17,352 nucleotides of DNA from the NCBI GenBank assembly GCA_022567015.1, contig JADFHR010000031.1, forward strand, positions 1 through 17,352. The letters run 5' to 3'. Position numbers and translations under genes: made by a program. Of this stretch, positions 6,203 to 12,488 are shown one piece after another (positions within the stretch are counted from its first letter, which is position 1; each line of letters starts with the position of its first letter). This DNA comes from Pseudomonadota bacterium (GTDB taxonomy: Bacteria > Pseudomonadota > Alphaproteobacteria > Rhodospirillales > 2-02-FULL-58-16). The notes below the pieces were generated by a model. The model did not search any database. It was not told the origin of the DNA and saw only the letters and a list, made by a program, of their open reading frames with translations.

Positions 6203-8314
6203 CTAAAACTTCGCCTGCCGGGCGCGCACCGCGACGACCTTGTTCGCGGCGTCGACGGCCTGGTCCAGGGTGCGAACGCCCCGTGCCTCCAGGGCGTCGA
6301 TCATGCGCACGAATACACCGGCCGCCACCAGGGAATCGCCCAACGCCGTGTGCCGCCCCCGCACCGGGACGCCGAAACGCCCGGCGACGGCGTCCAGGGT
6401 GTGCTGCGGTGTGTGGTCGTGAAGAAAGACCGATAGCAGCAGGGTGTCCAACACCGGGTTGTCGAACGTGGCGCCGCACTCCGCTTCCTTCACCTTGAGA
6501 AATTTCATGTCGAACGCGGCGTTGTGGGCGACCAGCACGGCGTCGCCGACGAACCTCTTGAATTGGGGCAGCACCAACTGAATGGGCGGCCTGTCCTTGA
6601 CCATCTCGTCGGTGATCCCGTGGAACCGCACGGAGCTTCGGGGAATGTCCCGCCGGGGATTGACCAGCCGCGAGAACGATTCGCCGGTCAGGATGCGCCC
6701 GTTGACCACGCGCACGCCGGCGATGGAAATGATTTCGTCGCCGGCGGAGGGCTCGAGGCCCGTGGTTTCGGTATCGAAGACCACGAAGGTCAGGGATTTG
6801 AGCGGCCGCTCCCCCAGCTCTCCCAGGTGGGTGGGCGCGCCAAGCAGGCTGAAGTCGTAGAACTCGGGGCGCGACGGCAGGATCCGATCCGCCCCGGCCC
6901 GCGGACCCTGCACCGCCGGCGGCAGGGGCAGGCGTAGCCGGGCGAACCCGTCCCGGTGGGGCTCGCTCCGAACCTCGGACTTGTGGTGCTCCAACACGTC
7001 GCGCGCGGTCAGCCCGCCCCATGCGTCCTCCAGTTCGGTGTCGAGCCAGGACTCCAGCACCGAAGCCGGAATGGGCGCGCCCCTCCATATGACGTCCAGG
7101 TAAACGTGGCGCTCGCCGGACGCCGCCTCCAGGTCGAAGGCGTTGACATCGCCATGGCCGCGCACCCTGTGGACCAGATGGTCGAGCAGTGCCATCAGCG
7201 TGTAGCTGTCGCCGTGCAGCCATTGGGGGATGCCGGTCATCACCACCTCGACGGTCTTTTCCTCGCGCAGGCGCCGGACCAGGCCGTTCAACAGGTTGGC
7301 GGAGTAGATGTCGGCCATGGGCCAGTGACCGGTGATCACCTCGCGGTACTCGGCGGCCAGGTCCGCCAGGCGCTGGCTCAGGTATTCGCTCTCGTTGACG
7401 ATCACGTCCTTGAACGCCGTCTGCTCGTCGCCCGCCATCAAGGGATTCGAGGCGAGCACCTCCGCCGCGGCGCGCAGGTTGGCCACCGGCTGGGCCAGGC
7501 CCTCGGTCGCCTCGCGCAGGAGGCGGTCGCGTTTGCCCAGGGCGGTCAAGGTCCGGGTGTTGTCCTCGAAGGTGATGACGTAGCCGGTCGGTTTCCCGTG
7601 TGCGTCCGCGATCAGCTTCATCCGGCCCTGGAGCATGTAGCGGCCGTCCGCCGTCGTGCTTACGAAAGCCGCGGTCGGGGCCTGGGAATGGAGTTCCGGA
7701 GGCCCCTCGGCGGCGACGTTGGTGAGCCCTTCGAGCGCGTGCAGGAATGGCTGGCGGTTGGTGACGCTGAACAGCGATCGGCCCAGCCCGATCTCGCCGG
7801 CGACGTGCAGGAGCTCGAGGGCGCGGTGGTTGTACAGCAGGATCTGGTGGTTGAGGTTGCAGACGATTACGCCTTCCTGAAGATCGTGCAGGATCGCCTC
7901 CAGCTGCGCTTTCTGTTCCTCGATGCCGGCGGTGGCGCGGGCGACGGCCTCGTCCACGTTTCGCCGGGCGGTGGCCAGTTCCGCCGCCATCGCATCCACC
8001 GCCCCGGACAGTTCGCCCAGGTGGCGGGCTTGGGTGAAGTCGATCTCGTGGTCGGGGTTGGCGTGGGTGGCCGTCTGCATGCCGCGGGCCAAGCTCAGCA
8101 GCGGCGCCACCAGGGCACGGTCGAGAAAGGCCCAGCCGACGGCGAGGATCGCAACAATCACCACCGCCGCGCCGCCGCCATAGACGACCAGGACATCGCG
8201 CGCCTGTGGCCCGGCGGCACCGGCGTCGCCGAGCAGCCACAGGGCGGCGGCGGCGATCGCCATGGCGAGGGCGACGCCGGCGAAGGTGCAGATCAGGAGA
8301 ACACGCAGGCCCAT
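6203..8314 (-). CDS. Membrane sensor (HAMP-PAS-degenerate kinase) fused to DnaQ-like 3'-5' exonuclease
   Basis: 703 residues. Two TM helices (about 4-28 and 41-66) enclose only a short outside loop. A HAMP-like segment (about 66-120), a short coiled coil (118-142) and a PAS domain (about 140-250) follow. Residues 255-465 resemble a histidine-kinase core in outline, but the H-box position reads T-E-G-L (E271 where His is expected), the N-box reads LLDHLVHRV (R383 for Asn) and the G1-like stretch is WRGAPIP (W410 for Asp). It is therefore almost surely not a kinase. Residues 508-690 are a complete DEDDh exonuclease: D514 and E516 in DTET, D602 in HNAAFD, H655 and D660 in HTALGD. The domain is the epsilon/RNase T superfamily. 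A membrane-bound nuclease under sensor control is the inference; the substrate (DNA, RNA or nucleotide) is unknown. The ATG at 8314 lies 15 bp after the receiver relic, so the two were probably one operon. Confidence 0.9.
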   Translation of the reverse strand: MGLRVLLICTFAGVALAMAIAAAALWLLGDAGAAGPQARDVLVVYGGGAAVVIVAILAVGWAFLDRALVAPLLSLARGMQTATHANPDHEIDFTQARHLGELSGAVDAMAAELATARRNVDEAVARATAGIEEQKAQLEAILHDLQEGVIVCNLNHQILLYNHRALELLHVAGEIGLGRSLFSVTNRQPFLHALEGLTNVAAEGPPELHSQAPTAAFVSTTADGRYMLQGRMKLIADAHGKPTGYVITFEDNTRTLTALGKRDRLLREATEGLAQPVANLRAAAEVLASNPLMAGDEQTAFKDVIVNESEYLSQRLADLAAEYREVITGHWPMADIYSANLLNGLVRRLREEKTVEVVMTGIPQWLHGDSYTLMALLDHLVHRVRGHGDVNAFDLEAASGERHVYLDVIWRGAPIPASVLESWLDTELEDAWGGLTARDVLEHHKSEVRSEPHRDGFARLRLPLPPAVQGPRAGADRILPSRPEFYDFSLLGAPTHLGELGERPLKSLTFVVFDTETTGLEPSAGDEIISIAGVRVVNGRILTGESFSRLVNPRRDIPRSSVRFHGITDEMVKDRPPIQLVLPQFKRFVGDAVLVAHNAAFDMKFLKVKEAECGATFDNPVLDTLLLSVFLHDHTPQHTLDAVAGRFGVPVRGRHTALGDSLVAAGVFVRMIDALEARGVRTLDQAVDAANKVVAVRARQAKF

Positions 8315-8329
8315 GGTTCCGGCGCCGAT

Positions 8330-8473
8330 TTACCCGTTGGCCCCGGCTCCAAGGACCCGTTTCAACCGGTCGGTCGGTTCGCCGGTGGAAAACGGCTTGG
8401 TGAGGTAGGCGTCGGCGCCCAGCGAAAGCACGATATTGGGTTCGTCTTCGACGACCAGCACGGATTTCACCAT
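8330..8473 (-). pseudogene. Response-regulator receiver with in-frame internal deletion
   Basis: 47 codons with ATG, a good SD (GGAGG, spacing about 6) and a TAA stop. Residues 1-18 (MVKSVLVVEDEPNIVLSL) are beta-1, the acidic pocket (E9, D10) and the start of helix 1 of a CheY-like receiver. Residues 19-47 (GADAYLTKPFST...) are loop beta-5 with the conserved K-P and helix 5. Everything between, about 70-80 residues carrying the phospho-acceptor Asp and the Thr/Ser switch, is missing without a frameshift. The product cannot fold as a receiver or be phosphorylated. It probably is a relic of a single-domain regulator once paired with the downstream sensor-exonuclease. A tiny functional peptide cannot be excluded because start, SD and stop are all intact. 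Confidence 0.8.
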
Positions 8474-8586
8474 TCCCGTCCTCCCTGTGTTCCAAAGGAA
8501 GTGCTGGCTTCAACGACGCAAACCGTATCCTACCACGCATCCGCCGGCGGTTTCACGTATTCATCCAACCGCCGCCGGCCGGCGCG

Positions 8587-8616
8587 TTGCTATGGCGGTG
8601 GCGAACGGAGTACAAA
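8587..8616 (+). promoter_or_regulatory. Candidate sigma-70-type promoter of ettA
   Basis: TTGCTA at 8587-8592 and TACAAA at 8611-8616, spacing 18, would start transcription near 8623 and leave a leader of about 30 nt containing the SD of ettA. Both hexamers match the consensus at four of six positions only, so this is tentative. Confidence 0.35.
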
Positions 8617-8652
8617 CGGGGCCGCCCGCTTAGAGCCCACCCGGAGACAGCC

Positions 8653-10335
8653 GTGGCCGCACACCAGTACGTTTATGTGATGAAGCACCTGACCCGGAGC
8701 TTTCCCGGGGGGCGCGAGGTCCTGAAGGGGATCACCCTGTCCTTTCTGCCCGGCGCCAAGATCGGCGTGCTTGGGGTGAACGGCGCGGGCAAGTCGACGT
8801 TGCTCAAGATCATGGCCGGCCTGGACACGGATTTCGGCGGCGAGGCGTGGGCCGCCGAAGGCGTGCGCGTCGGATACCTGGAACAGGAGCCCGGGCTGGA
8901 CGCGTCCAAGGACGTGGAAGGCAACATCATGGAGGGGCTGGGCGAAACCAAGGCGCTGCTCGACCGCTTCAACGAGATCAGCGCCCGTTTCGCCGAGCCC
9001 ATGGACGACGACGCGATGAACGCGTTGCTGGCCGAACAGGGGGAGCTGCAGGAGCGCATCGACGCCACCGGGGCCTGGGAGCTGGAGCGCACCCTCGAAG
9101 TCGCCATGGACGCCTTGCGCTGTCCGCCCGGGGACGCCGACGTGACCACCATCTCCGGCGGCGAGAGGCGCCGGGTGGCGCTGTGCCGGCTGCTGCTCGA
9201 GCGTCCCGACATCCTGCTCCTGGACGAGCCCACCAACCACCTGGACGCGGAGTCCGTGGCCTGGCTGGAACGCTTCCTTCAGGAGTACACGGGCACGGTG
9301 ATGATCGTCACCCACGACCGCTACTTCCTCGACAACGTCACCGGGTGGATCCTGGAACTGGACCGTGGCCGCGGCATTCCCTACGAGGGCAACTACTCGG
9401 CGTGGCTGGAACAGAAGCAAAAACGCCTGGCCCAGGAGGAAAGCCATGAGAGCGCCCGCCAACGGATCCTCAAGCGCGAACTGGAATGGATCCGGTCTTC
9501 GCCGCGCGCCCGCCAGGCCAAGGGCAAGGCGCGCATCACGGCGTACGAGTCCCTGCGCGCCGAGGCCGCGGAGCAGCAGCTGGGAACCGCCCAGATCGTC
9601 ATTCCGCCGGGTCCCCGGCTCGGCGACCTGGCGATCGAGGCCCAGCATCTGCGCAAGGCATACGGCGAGACGCTGCTGATCGAGGACCTGAGCTTCCGCC
9701 TGCCGCCCGGCGGCATCGTCGGCGTCATCGGCCCCAACGGCGCCGGCAAGACGACCCTGTTGCGCATGATCACCGGCGCCGAACGGCCCGACGGCGGCAC
9801 CTTGCGCATGGGCGAGACGGTGGTGCTGGGCTACGTGGACCAGTCGCGGGACGCCCTCGATCCCGCCAAGGCCGTGTGGGAGGAAATCAGCGGCGGCAAG
9901 GACGAGGTGGAACTGGGCCGGCGCAAGATGCAGAGCCGGGCGTACGTCGCCCAGTTCAACTTCAAGGGGGCGGACCAGCAGAAGAAAGTGGGGCAGCTGT
10001 CCGGAGGCGAGCGCAACCGGGTGCACCTGGCCAAGATGCTAATGACGGGCGCCAACGTGCTGCTTCTGGACGAGCCCACCAATGATCTGGACGTGGAAAC
10101 CCTGAGGGCGCTGGAGGACGCACTGATTGCCTTCGCCGGCTGCGTGGTGGCGGTCAGCCATGACCGGTGGTTCCTGGACCGCCTGGCCACCCACATCATC
10201 GCCTTCGAGGGCGACAGCCAGGTGGTGTGGTTCGAGGGCAACTATGCCGACTACGAGGCCGACCACCGGCGCCGCGTCGGCGCCGACGCCGACCAGCCCC
10301 GGCGCATCAAGTACAAGCGCCTGCAGCACGGTTGA
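8653..10335 (+). CDS. ettA: EttA, energy-dependent translational throttle ABC-F ATPase
   Basis: 560 residues from GTG at 8653 (MAAHQYVYVMK after formyl-Met replacement), the usual EttA length and N-terminus. GGAGA lies about six bases upstream, and the longer frame to 8587 has no family support. There are two ABC domains and no membrane segment. The first Walker A is GVNGAGKST (41-49), the first signature SGGERRR (168-174) and the first Walker B has D191/E192 in DEPTNHLD. The second Walker A is GPNGAGKTT (360-368), followed by LSGGERNR and D473/E474 in DEPTNDLD. The linker between the domains (EQKQKRLAQEESHESARQ...) is the basic helical pair that touches P-site tRNA. EttA binds the ribosomal E site and gates the first peptide bond according to ATP/ADP ratio. 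It stands alone, divergent from the receiver relic and convergent with asnB. Confidence 0.96.
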   Translation: MAAHQYVYVMKHLTRSFPGGREVLKGITLSFLPGAKIGVLGVNGAGKSTLLKIMAGLDTDFGGEAWAAEGVRVGYLEQEPGLDASKDVEGNIMEGLGETKALLDRFNEISARFAEPMDDDAMNALLAEQGELQERIDATGAWELERTLEVAMDALRCPPGDADVTTISGGERRRVALCRLLLERPDILLLDEPTNHLDAESVAWLERFLQEYTGTVMIVTHDRYFLDNVTGWILELDRGRGIPYEGNYSAWLEQKQKRLAQEESHESARQRILKRELEWIRSSPRARQAKGKARITAYESLRAEAAEQQLGTAQIVIPPGPRLGDLAIEAQHLRKAYGETLLIEDLSFRLPPGGIVGVIGPNGAGKTTLLRMITGAERPDGGTLRMGETVVLGYVDQSRDALDPAKAVWEEISGGKDEVELGRRKMQSRAYVAQFNFKGADQQKKVGQLSGGERNRVHLAKMLMTGANVLLLDEPTNDLDVETLRALEDALIAFAGCVVAVSHDRWFLDRLATHIIAFEGDSQVVWFEGNYADYEADHRRRVGADADQPRRIKYKRLQHG

Positions 10336-10381
10336 TCCCGGCGCCGCCGACGCGCGGCCGCGGGTTCACGCAAGCAAATAC

Positions 10382-12166
10382 CTAAGGGCTTGCGGCGGTG
10401 GCTTCGAGGTACACCCGCCGGGCCCAGCCGCGCAGGCCCCTTTCGCCGCGGCCGTTCCCGGCGCCGCCCTGCAGCCAGTCGCGGACGGGGATGGAAAACC
10501 CGCTCTTCGGCCGCGCCAGCACGGCCCCGGGCAGGGGCGTCGCCGGGGTCCGCGCCATGGCCCCCTTGTCGGGTCCGCCGGGCCGGCCCAGATGGGGAGC
10601 CAGCGAACGGAACAGTTGGGCGTCGACGAAGGGCACCCGGATCTCCAGGGAATGGGCCATGCCGGCCCAGTCGGCGTCGCGCAGCAACTGGTTCCGCATG
10701 TACCAGGCCATCTCCAGGGCCGCCACCTTGCGCCGGGGTCCGGGAATCCGTGATGCGCAGTCCTCGAGCCGGACCAGGGGCTCGAGGGCCCGCCAGCCCT
10801 CGCGCGCCATGTCGGGCTCCAGCACGTCGGCCAGTTCCCAGGGCATGAACAGGCCCCGCCGCAGCAGGTAGGCGTCGCCGTACGTCGTCCCGTATTCGAG
10901 CAGCCCGGCCAACTTGGGCGAGGTCAGGCGCTTCGCCACCGGCGCCGAAACGACACGCAACCCCCGGCCCAGGGCGCGCAGGCCCGGCAACCGGCCGAGG
11001 CCGCCGACCAGGGCCGGGATCTGGCGGAAGCTGTCGTAGCCGCCGAACAGCTCGTCGCCGCCCAGGCCCGACATCGCCACCTTGAGGCCCAGCGAAGCCG
11101 CGGCCTTGGCCACGAAATAGACGTTGACGCCGTCGATGGTGGGCTGGTCCATGGCCGCGAACACGTCCGCGAGGTGGTCGCGGAAGGCCGCCCCGGCGAC
11201 CCATTCCGTGCGGTGGCGGGTGCCGTACGTCCGCGCCACCTCTTCGGCCAGGGGCGTTTCGTCCCGGGGACCGCCGCGGAATTCCTCGAAACCCAGGGTC
11301 ATGGTGTCCAGGTTCGCTCCGTGGCACTCCGACGCCAGGCCGACGATGGTCGCCGAATCCAGGCCCGCGGAAAGAAACACGCCGACCGGCACGTCGGCCA
11401 CCAGGTGATGGCGCACGCTGTCCGACAGCGCCGCCCGCAGGTCCGCCGGAGGCCCGTCCGCACTTTCGGCGAACGCCTCCGCGACGTCGAAATAGCGGTC
11501 CATGCGCCGGGTCCCCGCGGCATCCACCCACAGGGTGTGGCCCGCCGGCAGGGCGCGGACGGCCCGGTAAAGCGTGTGCGGCTCCGGCACATAGCCGAAC
11601 AGGAAGAATCCCACGTGCCCGGCCGCATCCGCCGCGCCATCCACCCGGCCGCCGCCGAGCAGCGCCTTGACCTGGGAGGCGACGCGGAGGGTCTTGCCGT
11701 CGTCGGCGTAATAGAGCGGCTTGATGCCGAAGGGATCGCGCGCCAGGAAAAGGCCCTGCTTCGCCTCGTCCCACAGGGCAAACGCATACATGCCGCGCAG
11801 CTCGTGCACCATGTCGGCGCCCAGGGCGTCGTACAGGTGCAAAAGCACTTCCGTGTCCGACTCGGTGGTGAAGACGCGACCCTGGGATTCCAGGCCCTCG
11901 CGCAAGGCGCGGAAGTTATAGATCTCGCCGTTGTAGGTGATGCGGTAGCGCCCGTTTGCGAAGTCCATGGGCTGGGCCGCGGCCTCGCTGAGGTCGATGA
12001 TGGCGAGGCGACGATGGGCCAGCCCGACGCGGCCGTCGGCGGCGATCCATGCGCCCTCGCCGTCGGGGCCGCGGGCGCGCATGGCCTCGCGAAGCGCCAC
12101 CAGCTCGGCCCTCTCCACGTCGGCGGCGTCCGGGCGGTAGGCGAATATGGCGGCGATCCCGCACAT
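10382..12166 (-). CDS. asnB: Asparagine synthetase (glutamine-hydrolysing), AsnB type
   Basis: 594 residues. The N-terminal class-II glutaminase has the nucleophile Cys2 (MCGIAAIF), which fixes the start, plus RGPDGEG, LAHRRLAIIDLS and the YNGEIYN block. The C-terminal synthetase domain has the pyrophosphate loop LSAGLDSA (265-272, SAGLDS instead of the usual SGGLDS) and GLGGDELFGGY. The family uses ATP to activate a carboxylate and transfers ammonia from glutamine. Here the setting among sugar oxidoreductase and heptose genes suggests amidation of a glycan or its precursor rather than, or besides, asparagine supply. No SD precedes the ATG: the sequence just upstream is the end of the repeat element at 12177-12439, which may have displaced the original leader. 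The stop is 46 bp from that of ettA, convergent. Confidence 0.92.
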   Translation of the reverse strand: MCGIAAIFAYRPDAADVERAELVALREAMRARGPDGEGAWIAADGRVGLAHRRLAIIDLSEAAAQPMDFANGRYRITYNGEIYNFRALREGLESQGRVFTTESDTEVLLHLYDALGADMVHELRGMYAFALWDEAKQGLFLARDPFGIKPLYYADDGKTLRVASQVKALLGGGRVDGAADAAGHVGFFLFGYVPEPHTLYRAVRALPAGHTLWVDAAGTRRMDRYFDVAEAFAESADGPPADLRAALSDSVRHHLVADVPVGVFLSAGLDSATIVGLASECHGANLDTMTLGFEEFRGGPRDETPLAEEVARTYGTRHRTEWVAGAAFRDHLADVFAAMDQPTIDGVNVYFVAKAAASLGLKVAMSGLGGDELFGGYDSFRQIPALVGGLGRLPGLRALGRGLRVVSAPVAKRLTSPKLAGLLEYGTTYGDAYLLRRGLFMPWELADVLEPDMAREGWRALEPLVRLEDCASRIPGPRRKVAALEMAWYMRNQLLRDADWAGMAHSLEIRVPFVDAQLFRSLAPHLGRPGGPDKGAMARTPATPLPGAVLARPKSGFSIPVRDWLQGGAGNGRGERGLRGWARRVYLEATAASP

Positions 12167-12173
12167 GGCCAGG

Positions 12174-12183
12174 GTTATACCAA
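12174..12183 (-). promoter_or_regulatory. Candidate extended -10 element giving leaderless asnB mRNA
   Basis: On the minus strand the outer end of the palindromic element plus three flanking bases reads TTGGTATAAC, matching the extended -10 form TGnTATAAT at all but the last base. Its last base is eight positions before the A of the asnB ATG, so transcription would begin at or next to the start codon. That would fit the missing SD. The -35 position (GGGTCA) is poor. Inference only. Confidence 0.3.
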
Positions 12184-12439
12184 GGGGCGCTGATCATGAC
12201 CCATAGAGACGGCTTACCAAGGTTTTCGGCCCTAAGCGTGCGCTGTGGCGATGCGGGGCATCGCGAAGCGTGCGCGACGCCGTCCGAAAGCCTTGGTAAG
12301 CCGCCGTTGCGGTCGCGTATGCGGCCCGTCGGAGGGCGTCGAAAAGTTTTGACGATGCGCCGCATCGCCTGCAACTTTCCTCCTGCCCGACGAGCCGCCT
12401 ACGCGATCTCTATGAGTCATGATCAGCGCTCCTTGGTAT
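12177..12439. repeat. 263-bp three-armed palindromic element (MITE-like)
   Basis: The outer ends 12177-12209 and 12407-12439 are 33-bp inverted repeats matching at 31 positions. Between them are two further inverted-repeat arms. Arm 1 (12211-12302) has 19-bp ends matching at 18 positions and an apical hairpin GCGATGC-GGG-GCATCGC at 12248-12264. Arm 2 (12313-12406) has 20-bp ends matching at 18 positions. The whole can fold as a three-way junction. TACCAAGG...CCTTGGTA ends bounded by TA resemble the TA target preference of IS630/mariner-type elements, so a non-autonomous mobile element is plausible. There is no transposase gene inside; open frames are unconvincing. It fills nearly all of the divergent promoter between asnB and the bi-domain oxidoreductase. 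Confidence 0.85.
12313..12406. repeat. Arm 2 of the element, same family as repeat 1-88
   Basis: The stem 12313-12332 / 12387-12406 encloses a core (12334-12387) that matches the unit at the window start: GGGCGTCG, 11 variable bases, CGATG, a short variable loop, ATCGCCTGC, six variable bases, CCTCCTGCC. The inner hairpin is GATGCG-C-CGCATC here and GATGG-GCCG-CCATC in the other copy, so both sides of the stem changed together. Confidence 0.8.
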
Positions 12440-12441
12440 TA

Positions 12442-12478
12442 GTACCTTCCTTTGCACCCCCGGCGCAAATCAGGGTAC
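12442..12478 (+). promoter_or_regulatory. Nested dyad upstream of the bi-domain oxidoreductase, possible operator
   Basis: GTACC (12442-12446) and GGTAC (12474-12478), with TTTGC (12451-12455) and GCAAA (12465-12469) nested inside, separated by exactly four bases on each side and a nine-base centre. The two-fold axis is at 12460, ten bases before the ATG region. It could be a binding site for a dimeric regulator or a bulged leader hairpin. No regulator gene is in the window to assign. Confidence 0.4.
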
Positions 12479-12488
12479 AAAGGGCGCC

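Noticed and set aside
6048..8680. Several very long frames (830 and 574 codons) overlapping the sensor-exonuclease gene in other frames or strand
   Set aside because: Low-complexity Arg/Gly/Pro composition; the DEDDh, PAS and TM features are all in the frame annotated. The 830-codon frame also runs through the DUF294 3' end and the receiver relic.
8590..10026. 478-codon frame antisense to ettA
   Set aside because: Shadow of a highly conserved ABC-F gene; no recognisable motifs.
10251..11774. 507-codon frame overlapping asnB in another frame
   Set aside because: Arg/Gly/Pro-rich shadow; AsnB motifs are in the annotated frame.
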